DNA of 64,000 nt from Chthonomonas calidirosea (GCA_945882415.1 CAMCWC010000005.1:62001-126000), one strand, 5' to 3'. Shown: positions 18,168-26,824, counted from the stretch's first letter. The notes: generated from the letters alone by a model not told the origin. Numbers and translations are program-made.

Positions 18168-19016
18168 ATGATGGTTCCGCAGACTTTTTCAACTTCCGAT
18201 CTCGCCAGCGTTTTTGCTCTCATCTTGCTTGAGGGACTGCTGTCGGCGGATAACGCATTGGTCATGGCGATCATGGTCCGGCACTTGCCGAAAGCGGACC
18301 AACAAAAGGCGCTGCTCTACGGTCTGGGTGGCGCCTTCATTTTCCGGCTCATCGCCATCGTGTTCGCCTCGGTTGTTCTGAACCAATGGTGGCTACAAGC
18401 TCTCGGCGCGCTCTACTTGTTGTATCTGCCGCTTAAGCACTTCCTGCATCAGAACGACGAGCACGGCAGTCCAAAGGCGAAGAATCAGGGATTTTGGGCG
18501 ACCGTCGTCGCGGTCGAACTCACCGATATCGCGTTTGCGCTTGACTCCGTTTTGGCCGGAATTGGCTTTATCATGAAGCCAGGCGTCGGCATTCAGAACG
18601 ACAAAATTTGGGTCGTCTACTTAGGCGCGGTCATCGGCATCGTTCTTCTCCGGTTTGCGGCTGGGCTGTTTATTCGGCTACTGGAGCGCTTCCCAGACCT
18701 CGACAACGTTGCCTATCTCCTGGTGGGTTGGGTTGGCGTCAAGCTCGCAATGCACTCGATCGAAAAGGTCGATTCTCAGTTCCCGAAGCTGCTGCCGTTC
18801 CATCCCCCGCACTTCACCGAAGCGATGTTTTGGAGCGGTCTCGCCGCTATTGCGATCATCGGTGGCGGAATCGCGGTCCTAAGAAAGAAGGACTCCCCAC
18901 CCGGAGAAGGACCACTCGAAGAGAATGCCGAAGTCATGGAATCCGTGCAAGATTTGCAAATTGAACCTGACGAAGATGAGGCGGAGATTGCCCGCCGAAA
19001 CCAAACTCCAGACTGA
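18168..19016 (+). CDS. TerC-family integral membrane protein
   Basis: 282-aa multi-pass membrane protein. Both family signatures are present: LEGLLSADNALVMAIMVRHLP near the start and VVAVELTDIAFALDSVLAG in the middle, whose acidic residues are thought to bind metal. TerC/MeeY-type proteins export Mn or metallate secreted proteins. The C-terminal 45 residues form an acidic cytoplasmic tail. ATG 18168 fits the family start; GTG 18138 is possible. There is too little space upstream for a yybP-ykoY Mn riboswitch. Confidence 0.9.
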   Translation: MMVPQTFSTSDLASVFALILLEGLLSADNALVMAIMVRHLPKADQQKALLYGLGGAFIFRLIAIVFASVVLNQWWLQALGALYLLYLPLKHFLHQNDEHGSPKAKNQGFWATVVAVELTDIAFALDSVLAGIGFIMKPGVGIQNDKIWVVYLGAVIGIVLLRFAAGLFIRLLERFPDLDNVAYLLVGWVGVKLAMHSIEKVDSQFPKLLPFHPPHFTEAMFWSGLAAIAIIGGGIAVLRKKDSPPGEGPLEENAEVMESVQDLQIEPDEDEAEIARRNQTPD

Positions 19017-19059
19017 GTAACATACTCCGGGCCCGAGTTTGGGACCGGATAGGTTTTTG

Positions 19060-20130
19060 ATGGCGGAGAAACTACGAATCGGAATTATCGGCAGCGGCGG
19101 AATCGCCCAGGGCTGCCACATGAAAGGGTATGCCAGCATTCCCGATGAGTGTGAGATTGTTGCTACTTGTGACGTGAACGAAGCAACGGCGAAAGCGGCG
19201 GCGGAGAAATTCAACGTTCCGACCACTTACACCGATTACAAGGAGATGATCGCAAAGGAGAAACTCGATGCAGTTTCTGTCGCGACTCCAAACAAGTTCC
19301 ACAAGGACCCAACCGTTTACGCCCTGCTTAACGGCGTTCACGTTTTGTGCGAAAAGCCACTCGGTATGAATGCCGACGAGTGCCGAGAGATGTGCGCTGC
19401 GGCGCGCGAGAGCGGCAAAATCCTCCAGGTTGGTCTGCAGAGCCGATTCATGGGCCACAGCACCTGGCTGAAGGACTACATCGCCGCCGGCAACGTAGGC
19501 GACGTTTACTTCGCTCGCGCTCAGGCTCTTCGACGAGCGGGCGTTCCAGGCTGGGGAGTCTTCATCAACAAGGAGCTTCAGGGCGGCGGACCGCTGATCG
19601 ACATCGGCGTTCACATCCTCGACCTCACTCTCTTCCTGATGGGCTATCCAAAGCCAGTCGCTGCTTTCGGAAAGACCTGGGACACCCTCGGCAAGGACCC
19701 GACGCGCTGGAACGCTTGGGGCGATTACGACCGAGACAAGTTCACCGTCGAAGATTTTGCCGTTGGCATGATCAAGTTCGACAACGGCGCGGTGATCTCG
19801 CTCGAGAGTTCGTTCATGCAGAACGCTCCCGACGTTTGGGAGACCCAGCTTTACGGAACCAAGGCGGGCCTGCAGCTTAAGCCTGGCGCAGAGAATGGTC
19901 TGAAGATCTACTCCGACGTCAACAAGCAGCTGCTCGACATCTCGCCGAGCAACATTCCGAACGTAGAGTCCGCGCACACCGCCGAAGTTCAGGCGTTTGT
20001 TCGAGCCATCGTCGCTGGTGATCCTTCTCCGGTACCAGGCGAAAACGGCCTGATCCTGAACGCCATCTTCGATGCCATCTACAAGTCCAGCGTGACCGGC
20101 AACGAAGAGAAAGTCGACCTTACGTACTAA
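19060..20130 (+). CDS. Gfo/Idh/MocA family oxidoreductase
   Basis: 356-aa NAD(P)-dependent dehydrogenase family member. It has IGIIGSGGIAQGCHMKGY (dinucleotide fold), VATCDVNEATAKAAAEKF, the catalytic CEKPLGM and, in the C-terminal domain, GGGPLIDIGVHILDLTLFLMG, where the Asp and His of the active site sit. It is more canonical than the relative at 11665-12651. Substrate unknown, likely a sugar or inositol. ATG 19060 follows GGATAGG at 7 bases. A strong terminator follows the stop. Confidence 0.92.
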   Translation: MAEKLRIGIIGSGGIAQGCHMKGYASIPDECEIVATCDVNEATAKAAAEKFNVPTTYTDYKEMIAKEKLDAVSVATPNKFHKDPTVYALLNGVHVLCEKPLGMNADECREMCAAARESGKILQVGLQSRFMGHSTWLKDYIAAGNVGDVYFARAQALRRAGVPGWGVFINKELQGGGPLIDIGVHILDLTLFLMGYPKPVAAFGKTWDTLGKDPTRWNAWGDYDRDKFTVEDFAVGMIKFDNGAVISLESSFMQNAPDVWETQLYGTKAGLQLKPGAENGLKIYSDVNKQLLDISPSNIPNVESAHTAEVQAFVRAIVAGDPSPVPGENGLILNAIFDAIYKSSVTGNEEKVDLTY

Positions 20131-20145
20131 AGCACGTAAAGTCAG

Positions 20146-20183
20146 ATGGGCTGCTTCCGAAAGGAAGCAGCCCATTGTTTTGT
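20146..20183 (+). terminator. Intrinsic terminator of the Gfo/Idh/MocA gene
   Basis: Perfect 13-bp stem (20146-20158 with 20163-20175), a GAAA loop and the tract TGTTTTGT. It sits 15 bases after the stop, just beyond the 3' end of the convergent broken pilin-like gene. Confidence 0.9.
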
Positions 20184-20187
20184 CTGC

Positions 20188-20913
20188 TTAGTCTGGATTT
20201 GGCCAGAAAGCGTTCTTGTTTCCGGGCTTCCACAACTGCTCGAACGGAAGCGCGCGGGCGTGGGTGTCGCCGAAGAGCCAGTTTGCGCGCTCATCGTGGC
20301 GCTTCAAGGCTAGGTCTTGGGATGCGCTCGGAAGCGGATCAGGCGAAGCGGTCGGTGGCCATACTCTCGGCTCGGTGCCCTGCCAGGTCCACCAATAGAA
20401 CATCCACCAAGTCTTGGCCGGACGAGCCACGTTGTTCCGTTCGGCCAGCAGCACCCACTCGGCGGGCCTTGCAATGGCCGATTCTTTGAGCTCTTATTCC
20501 GACCAGCCGTTGACGGTGTACGACGAGCGATATTCATGGGTCAGATCCGGATTCATCGGATCTCGCGGAGCCCGGCTTGCATCGGTTGGGCAGCGGAAGA
20601 TTTGGAAATTCTTGATGTAGGGTTGCGTGGTGATGGTCCAATCTCGCTCGGGCGGGCCGTCCTCTTCTGGAGTCTCCGGTTCGGGCGGTTCGCCGGTGAT
20701 CTTCGCCTTATCGTTGTCGCACGTTGGGTACTGACCGTCGTTGTCCGACAGGTACATCGCAAACGCCGTGCCCAATTGCTTGAGGTTGCTGAGGCACATC
20801 GCCTTCTTCGCTGAACCCTTAGAACCCGCCAAAACGGGGAACAGGATGGCGGCAAGGATCGCAATGACGACAAGCACCACCAGCGACTCGATCAGCGTAA
20901 AGGCTCGTTTCAT
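20188..20913 (-). pseudogene. Pilin-like (DUF1559-type) gene, copy 1, interrupted by an in-frame TAA
   Basis: The reading frame covers 242 codons. It starts with a canonical type IV prepilin leader ([28 protein letters not shown]) and runs to ..NGWSE, then meets TAA at 20494-20496. The same frame continues with ELKESAIARPAEWVLLAERNN to a natural stop at 20188. The paralogue at 21026 reads NGWSEYELK at this place, so a single Tyr codon has become TAA with no frameshift. The product would lose its last 101 residues, including the conserved WTWQG and NAFWP motifs. A real nonsense mutation is most likely; sequencing error or read-through are alternatives. Confidence 0.8.
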
Positions 20914-20957
20914 CGTTACAGTGTGAAGCTTAAGCTAGCTTTACCGAGTTCGCAAGC

Positions 20958-21003
20958 AGAAAAACAGCTGGGTCAACCCTTCCTCAGGAGGATTGACCCA
21001 GCT
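20958..21003 (-). terminator. Intrinsic terminator after pilin-like copy 2
   Basis: An 11-bp perfect stem (AGCTGGGTCAA at 20966-20976, complement at 20993-21003) with a loop that can pair further internally, followed on the minus strand by GTTTTTCTG. It lies 22 bases after the stop of copy 2 and separates it from copy 1. Confidence 0.82.
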
Positions 21004-21025
21004 CTGCTAACTCACTTTGGGTTGA

Positions 21026-21748
21026 TCAGTCCCGCGTGGGCCAGAAGGCGTTTTCTTTGCCAGGCCCCCACAACTGAGGCAGTTTTCTCAGTTGCACGTG
21101 GCCATCGCCATAGAGCCAGAATGAGCCTCCATCGTGCTGGTCTAGGTGGAGATCCTGAGCGGCTAGCTGGGTTGGGTCGGGATTCGCGGTTGGCGGCCAA
21201 ATGATCGGTAACCCTTGCCACGTCCAGAAATAGAATGAATACGCTCCCGTTGCAGGAAGGACTGAATTGTTTCGCTCACCTAAAAGTATCCAGTTGTGTG
21301 GACGTGGAATGTTGCTCAGCTTCAGTTCATATTCTGACCACCCGTTAATGGTGTAAGAAACCGGATACTTGTGCGCAAGATCCGAGAGCGCAACGTCGCG
21401 AGGCGCCTTACTTTGGTCTTCGCTACACCTCAAGATGCTAGCGTTCTTGACGTATGGCTGGGTGGCAGCTATCCAGCCGCTGGTAGCTGGCTCGTTTTTA
21501 GGATACGGAGGTCTCCCCGTAATTTCCTTCTTGGTCGGATCGTTCGTAGGATATTGATCGTTGTTTTCTGCCAGATAAAGCGAAACAGCCAGCCCGACCT
21601 GCTTCATGTTTGACAGGCACTGGGTCCTTTTTCGAGGCCCTCGTCCAACAACCGGAGTTGCGAGTACGAAGAAGAGAACTCCCAGCATTACTATTGCAAT
21701 GCACTCTGTGAGCGTGAGTCTCCTGAGGAACTGAGGCTTTCTTTTCAT
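21026..21748 (-). CDS. Pilin-like protein, copy 2, with a degenerate prepilin leader
   Basis: 240 aa. One N-terminal membrane helix (CIAIVMLGVLFFVLATPVV) is followed by TQCLSNMKQVGLAVSLYLAENNDQYPT, which is the DUF1559/pseudopilin start. The cleavage site reads RRLTLTECIA instead of (G/A)FTLIE: the Glu is kept but the Gly/Ala and Phe are lost, so processing by prepilin peptidase is doubtful. Conserved blocks shared with copies 1 and 3 are NGW-E, ERNN or DRNN, FYFWTWQG, WPPT-NPDP, LYGDGH and NAFWP. Function unknown; probably membrane anchored facing the periplasm. Confidence 0.75.
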   Translation of the reverse strand: MKRKPQFLRRLTLTECIAIVMLGVLFFVLATPVVGRGPRKRTQCLSNMKQVGLAVSLYLAENNDQYPTNDPTKKEITGRPPYPKNEPATSGWIAATQPYVKNASILRCSEDQSKAPRDVALSDLAHKYPVSYTINGWSEYELKLSNIPRPHNWILLGERNNSVLPATGAYSFYFWTWQGLPIIWPPTANPDPTQLAAQDLHLDQHDGGSFWLYGDGHVQLRKLPQLWGPGKENAFWPTRD

Positions 21749-21861
21749 TCTACGATCTCCGATGGTGCTGGTTATTAGACGGCTATAGCTCGTGCTAAAG
21801 TTGGACTTTCCGACTTCATTGTTTTTAGTGGCTCTGTCACGTCCTCGTTCCCCTTGTCTGA

Positions 21862-21925
21862 AGGAGCCGATGATCTTCGACTTGTCGCTTTCGCACGTTG
21901 GGTACCGTACGTCGTCGTATGTATC
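21862..21925 (-). pseudogene. Fossil fragment of a fourth pilin-like gene
   Basis: Within the 273-base gap between copies 2 and 3, the minus strand reads YDDVRYPTCESDKSKIIGS. This matches DNDGQYPTCDNDKAKITGE of copy 1, including a 15-base identical DNA run (TCGCACGTTGGGTAC on the plus strand). No leader and no C-terminal part is recognisable, so this is a remnant left by deletion or recombination. The rest of the gap shows nothing I can identify. Confidence 0.6.
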
Positions 21926-22021
21926 TTAAGTGATCTTCTTCTCCCTTCAAAGGGGGATCGTCAGAAATGAGAAACTTTCCTCGGTCCATTAATGCTTGTG
22001 TTGCAAGCCGTCGGATGATTA

Positions 22022-22747
22022 CTACCGCGATGGCCAGAACGCGTTCTCTTTTCCAGCCTTCCATAACCAAGGCAGTCTCTTACTCCTCGCGCTACCGTCA
22101 CCGGATATCCAGTGTGAGCTTCCGCGGTGCCGAGTTATGTCGATGTCCTTTGCCGCCTGCGAAGTCGGATCGGGGCTAGACGTTGGCGGCCAAACAAGGG
22201 GAATCGTGCCTTGCCAGGTCCAGAAATAGAAGGACCAACTCTTGTCTGGAGGGCGAGAAAGGTTGTTCCGGTCTCCCAGGAAAACCCAGTCTTTCGGACT
22301 CGCTACGTCGCTTATGTTCAATTGGTACTCCGCCCAGCCATTCAACGTGAATGAGGAACTGTATTCGAAAACGGAGTTCAAATTTTCCGGTTTCGTTGGG
22401 TACCGGCTAGGATCTTCACTGCAACGAAAGTAACCTCCGTCTTTAAGGTAGGGCTGGATCGCGGTCATCCAGAATGGCGCAAAGGGCCGAATGACATTGA
22501 GATCGGTCGGCATTGGCGGCGCACCTTCGATCGGCCTCTTTGTCGGGTCGTCGGTCGGAAACTGGCCCTCGTTGTCCGCCAGGTAAAGGAGAAAGCCAGT
22601 GCCGACCTGCTTCATATTTGAAAGGCATTGCGTGTGGTGGTGTCTATGACTCCCATCGCCAAATGGCACAAATAGAATGACGACCACGAAAAAGACAAAG
22701 CCTATTGCCAATCCCTCGGCAAACGTGTATCGCCGCGTCAGGCGCAT
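22022..22747 (-). CDS. Pilin-like protein, copy 3, with a degenerate prepilin leader
   Basis: 241 aa. The leader region RRYTFAEGLAIGFVFFVVVILFVPF keeps a Glu and a membrane helix but not the GFTLIE cleavage consensus. After a His-rich linker (HRHHHTQ) the conserved CLSNMKQVGTGFLLYLADNEGQFPTDDPTK block begins. The C-terminus carries the shared SFYFWTWQG, WPPTSSPDP, ISGDGSA and NAFWP motifs. It is the most divergent of the three copies. Inference: a membrane-anchored pilin-like domain under relaxed constraint on processing. Confidence 0.72.
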   Translation of the reverse strand: MRLTRRYTFAEGLAIGFVFFVVVILFVPFGDGSHRHHHTQCLSNMKQVGTGFLLYLADNEGQFPTDDPTKRPIEGAPPMPTDLNVIRPFAPFWMTAIQPYLKDGGYFRCSEDPSRYPTKPENLNSVFEYSSSFTLNGWAEYQLNISDVASPKDWVFLGDRNNLSRPPDKSWSFYFWTWQGTIPLVWPPTSSPDPTSQAAKDIDITRHRGSSHWISGDGSARSKRLPWLWKAGKENAFWPSR

Positions 22748-22784
22748 CTGAACTCCGATTCTCTGCCGGTGGTCGGCGAATGTT

Positions 22785-23354
22785 TCACTCAGTAGCCTTT
22801 GCCCGGACCAAAGTTGGTCCCGCCAACTTCATGGAATTCAGCGCTTCCATCATGTCGTCACTCCCGGTGCTTGGCGGTGCCGGGCGGCCGAAGAAGACTG
22901 ACTTTAGGTCTTCATTAAACGACAGTTCCCGTCGTCGATCAAGGTCTTTTGTAAGGAAGTCGACCAGCATCGCGTCTACAATCGCACCTTGTCGACCGGA
23001 TTCTTCGGCTGTCTTTGCCTTCTCCATGAACACGCTCAGGGGTTCGTCATCAATCGTTCGGTAGTCCAGCGCAATCGTCTCGGCGCCAACGGTTGCCTGA
23101 CCCGCGAGCTTTTTGCCATCAATCACGAACACAAACTTGCCGTTCGGCTCAAAGGTGTAGACCCGCGCGGTTGGCTTAGAAACATCTTCCTCAACCCAGT
23201 TGCCTTCAAGAAAAGCGAGAGCGTTTTGACCAGCCTTGAATGCCTTGCCCTCAGCCGCGTCGGGCAAGTACTTCTTGGGGCCGGCAGGTCCGCCCGGCAT
23301 CATCGCGGAGCATCCGACGAGCAGAACAAGCGCAAGAGGGGCAAACCGTTTCAT
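22785..23354 (-). CDS. Putative lipoprotein of unknown function
   Basis: 189 aa. The signal sequence ends in the lipobox LLVGC with Cys 15. The mature part contains AFLEGNWVEEDVSKPTARVYTFEPNGKFVFVIDGKKL, which looks like a lipocalin-like or stress-response beta-barrel strand pattern (a GxW start and repeated Gly-turn strands), followed by a helical C-terminus. No closer family assignment is possible. It has the same orientation as the pilin-like cluster and the DUF4832 gene. Confidence 0.65.
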   Translation of the reverse strand: MKRFAPLALVLLVGCSAMMPGGPAGPKKYLPDAAEGKAFKAGQNALAFLEGNWVEEDVSKPTARVYTFEPNGKFVFVIDGKKLAGQATVGAETIALDYRTIDDEPLSVFMEKAKTAEESGRQGAIVDAMLVDFLTKDLDRRRELSFNEDLKSVFFGRPAPPSTGSDDMMEALNSMKLAGPTLVRAKATE

Positions 23355-23408
23355 GGTTACCTATTCTATTCCTCCGCAATGTTAAGAATCTATGTTTATG
23401 ACTTTCGA

Positions 23409-24737
23409 TTAAAGTTTGCCAATGATCAACCAGGCGTCAGTCCCTTGGCTTTGGGTGGTGTTAGCGAAGCGCAGCGGCTTGCCGTTCGGAAGTGGATTCC
23501 GAATCCGCATCGCCAACGTGCCGTCCGAAGTGCCCTTTGCTGGCAGGTTGATTTCGGCTCGCCAAGTGGTTTGCGTGTTCGGCAAAAGTTGCACCAGACG
23601 GAAGTTGTGCTTTCGAGAGGCAAGAACGTTCCGGTTTGCGTCCAAAATCGCGAACTCAACCGGCCAGTTGTAATAGAACGGCGCGACGCCCCGGTTTGCA
23701 ACCGTGACGGCAAGACTCACGCTCGTCGCGCCCGCGGACCAACTGGCGATTTTGGCATAGAACTCGTAACCCATTCGCTGCACTTCACGCTTTGCCCGCT
23801 CGATGCGCTCCTTGCTCTGGGTTTCCTTGAACATCCCGCTATCCATCAGCCAGGAGGCGTGGGTGACTTCGACGCAGGTTCGGAAGTCCTGAATCTGGGG
23901 ATCGCCGGGGTCGGCGTCGAACACTTTGCCCCAGGCTTCGGGCCGAATTTCACCCCCGATCGGCTGCGTCTTCCAAGTGGAAAGGGCGAGCGGCCCGGCG
24001 GCTTTCAGGGCCGGTACGAAGTACCAATCGCGACTGCTCGGCGTATCCAGCGTGCCCCAAGCGAAGCTATCGTCGTGATAGCCGAACCTTCTTCCGACCG
24101 TGGGAGCCTTTGTTGGCTCCGCGGGACCAGCGGGGTAGCGAAGCAGAATGCGGGTGCTTTTGAAGGCCGCCTCGTACGCATCCAACACTTCGTTCTGCAC
24201 CGCCTTGCTCGCCCAAAGGTCCTCGCGCGGATACGTGTGCCACTCGCCCCAGGTCCCGAGGAGGCCGGCGGTAATGAAGCCGATGCGCGGGTCGCCGTCG
24301 TACCGTCGACCCAGCGCCGAGATGAAGTCCTTCAGGCAGCGGCGAAGCTCAGGGTCTTCGTAATTTGGCGTAATGCTCTCTTGCGGCGGATGTGGCGCGG
24401 TGTTCGTGTTGCTGTATCGGTGCACCTTAAGTCCGCCGTCGGTCAGGTAGCTCGGAATAGCGCTGGGCTGCCCGGGATACTCCAGGAACACACGGAAGAT
24501 CGTCTGGTTTCCGCGTTTAGCGACGTCGTTCAGGAGGGCTTCCAGCTTGGTCCAGTCGTACTTGCCCTTCCCGACCACCAGCTTGTTGAGCCCGATGTAG
24601 TTGAACTCCATACTGTGCGGAAACTCGCCAACCGGCCGCTGATACGGTACGAGCCCTTTCAACGGGTTATCTGCCGGAGCAGGCGCGTATTTCAGCGTGA
24701 CGCTGTTGAGTCCGAACGCGAGTAGGGCGGTGATCAT
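23409..24737 (-). CDS. DUF4832/DUF4874-type TIM-barrel protein
   Basis: 442 aa. It begins with a short hydrophobic leader (MITALLAFGLNSVTL), so export is possible. The first 270 residues resemble glycoside-hydrolase-like barrels: NPLKGLVPYQ near the start, DWTKLEALLNDVAKRGNQTIFRVFLEYPG, and GFITAGLLGTWGEWHTYP, where the Glu is at a position like the acid/base of such folds. The last 120 residues are a DUF4832-like beta-sandwich (VTVANRGVAPFYYNWPVEFAI). ATG 24737 overlaps the stop of the upstream VOC gene (ATGA), indicating translational coupling. Substrate unknown. Confidence 0.75.
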   Translation of the reverse strand: MITALLAFGLNSVTLKYAPAPADNPLKGLVPYQRPVGEFPHSMEFNYIGLNKLVVGKGKYDWTKLEALLNDVAKRGNQTIFRVFLEYPGQPSAIPSYLTDGGLKVHRYSNTNTAPHPPQESITPNYEDPELRRCLKDFISALGRRYDGDPRIGFITAGLLGTWGEWHTYPREDLWASKAVQNEVLDAYEAAFKSTRILLRYPAGPAEPTKAPTVGRRFGYHDDSFAWGTLDTPSSRDWYFVPALKAAGPLALSTWKTQPIGGEIRPEAWGKVFDADPGDPQIQDFRTCVEVTHASWLMDSGMFKETQSKERIERAKREVQRMGYEFYAKIASWSAGATSVSLAVTVANRGVAPFYYNWPVEFAILDANRNVLASRKHNFRLVQLLPNTQTTWRAEINLPAKGTSDGTLAMRIRNPLPNGKPLRFANTTQSQGTDAWLIIGKL

Positions 24738-25111
24738 TCGAGCTTCGAGCCGAAACAGAAACAAACTCCGTACGGCTCCTTATCAAAGAAGACGCGGTAT
24801 TTGCTTCCGCCGTGTTGGTCGATCCGAAAATCGGTCGGGTTCGATCCGGCATCAACGAACTTCTGCCGGAGCGCGTCCAGGTTTTCGACCTCAAAGTACA
24901 CGCTCGCTTGCTCGGGGTCGGCACCGTTGGTTGCCAGGCCGATTTCGGCGTCATCGCGCTTTAGCTTCGCGGTTTTGGCGGTTTTCTCGATGAGGGTGAA
25001 CCCGAGAACCTGAGTGTAAAAGGCCACCGCCGGGCCAATTTCCTTAACCGGAAGCGCCGCTACGTCGGTGTCGCCGATCGGGAATGCGCCCTTGAAAACG
25101 ATTTCGCTCAT
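24734..25111 (-). CDS. VOC/glyoxalase-like protein
   Basis: 125 aa, one vicinal-oxygen-chelate domain formed by two beta-alpha-beta-beta-beta modules: LPVKEIGPAVAFYTQVLGFTLIEK and VYFEVENLDALRQKFVDAGS, with YRVFFDKEPYGVCFCF at the end. The usual metal His in the first strand is not evident, so it may be a bleomycin-resistance-like binding protein or a non-canonical enzyme. Coupled by a 4-base overlap to the DUF4832 gene. Confidence 0.78.
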   Translation of the reverse strand: MSEIVFKGAFPIGDTDVAALPVKEIGPAVAFYTQVLGFTLIEKTAKTAKLKRDDAEIGLATNGADPEQASVYFEVENLDALRQKFVDAGSNPTDFRIDQHGGSKYRVFFDKEPYGVCFCFGSKLE

Positions 25112-25197
25112 GCGTCGGTTTTACCTGTGGGTTCGGGTTTGTTCGGATTGATTCGGACTCGTTCCGTGGCCAGAAGCTTGGCGATTGTTGCAATCGG

Positions 25198-26553
25198 TCA
25201 CGGCCGCTTCGGACGCCGCGCGGCGGCTGGGTCCGCTGGGAGTTTGCGAAGGGTGATCTGGCCGAGGACTGGATGGACGGCGGTCTTTACGACGATGTTG
25301 CCCTGCTCAATCGAATACTCAAACGGCTTGTTGTTAAGCGGGTCGTGGGCTTCGGCTTTAGTGAGGAACTCCGAAAGGTCAGTCGGGTACCGCCCGTGCT
25401 GCCAAGCAAACTCCCTGGCCGCCAAGGTGATCGCCGCAATTCGGCTTCGCGTGCGGGCTTCGGCTTCAAATCGCGCCATGTCTGGGTGTGTCGCTTTGAG
25501 GGAAGACACGTACAAATCTAGGTGAGTAGCTGTCACAGTGGTCGGGACGCTATAGTTCCATTCGGACTCAGGTTTAGACAACATGCGATCGAAAGAGTTG
25601 TATTCCTCGTCAATCCGTGTTCGTACATTCTGGAAGAAGATTCTGCGTTTTGCAGGTGATAGCGTAGCGAGGCTATCAAAAAGCTCCCGCCATTGTGACG
25701 CACTTTCAGCTGGTGATTCGTCAGGATCGAAGTATGAATAGGCAGTCACCGCTGCTTTCGGGTCCGTTTGAAATTCCTTTTCCATTATCTCCGAATTTGC
25801 AAACTCACTCAATCGTTCGCCGACAATACAATTCTGCAGCTTCGTAGGTCTGGAAACACTGGCCCTAATGGCTCGACTGAGTTCTAACAATCCTTTGGAA
25901 GGAAGCGCCGGAAGCGATTTCTGCAGTTCTACAAAGAGCAAGGTTTCGCAATCAATCACCGCCGTCCGGTCAGCATAAACATCAACAGGCATGCGTTGCG
26001 TGAAGTGTAAGAGTTCTTGGAAGGTCCGTATGGCTGCAGCCCCATCCCCATTCGCAAGTTCAAATCTACTTTTTCGAAGTGACAGTTCGATCAACTGCAT
26101 GTTGCGGTCTCGACTATAGAAGGCAGAATCGAGTGTTGTATCACGATTATGTGCAGGAAGGTTTTGATTTCGATTCCCCCGCGTAAGTAGCTGCCATGCT
26201 GGGCCGAAATCTTGGGCGATCACGCGATCAAAGTCTAGCGGCGTCGGCCGTCCTGGTCCTACTGGCAAGGCGCGAAGGGCCGATTCGAGCTCTTTGATGT
26301 AGTTAGATGTTTCTTCTGAACTTCCCCCTGCTTCGGCTATTCGTTGCGCAAGTAGCCGATTTACTTCAAGTCTGCTCTGCAACCGTTCAACATTGCCAGA
26401 ATCATGTAGCGTCGCAGCAATCGATCTCCGCACCAGATTGCCGGCGGCGGCATAATCGTCCTGCGCTGTCCGCACCTTCTGTCCCTGTCTCGGTTCGGCA
26501 ATGCCGGACGGATTGAGGAACATGATCATGCAGAGAACCGAAGCCAGCGGCAT
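25198..26553 (-). CDS. Secreted protein of unknown function, paralogue A
   Basis: 451 aa with an N-terminal signal peptide (MPLASVLCMIMFLNPSGIA) followed by GQKVRTAQDDYAAAGNLV. Mostly helical. The C-terminus carries ITLAAREFAWQHGRYPTDLSEFL..DPLNNKPFEYSIEQGNIVVKT, the HGRYP/DP-x-KPF-Y pattern seen at the end of many exported Planctomycetes/Armatimonadota proteins that resemble pilin C-terminal domains. Paralogue B at 27430-28779 aligns over the full length and is nearly identical in the last 75 residues. ATG 26553 aligns with the start of B. Last gene of a four-gene minus-strand unit. Confidence 0.72.
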   Translation of the reverse strand: MPLASVLCMIMFLNPSGIAEPRQGQKVRTAQDDYAAAGNLVRRSIAATLHDSGNVERLQSRLEVNRLLAQRIAEAGGSSEETSNYIKELESALRALPVGPGRPTPLDFDRVIAQDFGPAWQLLTRGNRNQNLPAHNRDTTLDSAFYSRDRNMQLIELSLRKSRFELANGDGAAAIRTFQELLHFTQRMPVDVYADRTAVIDCETLLFVELQKSLPALPSKGLLELSRAIRASVSRPTKLQNCIVGERLSEFANSEIMEKEFQTDPKAAVTAYSYFDPDESPAESASQWRELFDSLATLSPAKRRIFFQNVRTRIDEEYNSFDRMLSKPESEWNYSVPTTVTATHLDLYVSSLKATHPDMARFEAEARTRSRIAAITLAAREFAWQHGRYPTDLSEFLTKAEAHDPLNNKPFEYSIEQGNIVVKTAVHPVLGQITLRKLPADPAAARRPKRP

Positions 26554-26628
26554 AGGAGTATTGTAAAGGAAACTGGCACGCGTGGGGCTGAAATCGAACG
26601 TCGCGACCGAGGTTCTGACGGACCACAT

Positions 26629-26823
26629 TCATGCTTGCCTGCGCTCTCGCCCGCTTCGTCCACGTGAGGGTGCGGCCAGAAAGAGAAAAATCCATGCTAT
26701 ACAGATCCACGTCATGGCTCCGAACGGGTGAGTGCCCGGGTGAAAAACTAGAATGGGAACGAGCAACGTCGCTTCTGCAACCAGCACGATCTTTAGCCAG
26801 TTTCTCGGTAGATTTGGTTTCAT
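26629..26823 (-). CDS. Small membrane protein, relative of the next gene upstream
   Basis: 64 aa with two hydrophobic segments (IVLVAEATLLVPILVF and MTWICIAWIFLFLAA) and a basic tail. The N-terminus NLPRNWLKIVLVAEATLLV resembles NLFFRWLAIIFVAEGLAMT of the 192-aa protein, so it is probably a shortened paralogue. It starts one base after that gene's stop (TGAG-ATG) and precedes paralogue A by 75 bases. Confidence 0.6.
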   Translation of the reverse strand: MKPNLPRNWLKIVLVAEATLLVPILVFHPGTHPFGAMTWICIAWIFLFLAAPSRGRSGRERRQA

Positions 26824-26824
26824 C

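Noticed and set aside
20310-20537. A frameshift explanation for the broken pilin-like gene
   Set aside because: Translation shows that the sequence after the stop is in the same frame; only a single codon is a TAA, so a frameshift is not needed.
22989-24725. 578-codon plus-strand frame opposite the DUF4832 and lipoprotein genes
   Set aside because: Covers two well-supported minus-strand genes, low-complexity Arg/Val-rich product, no start signal.
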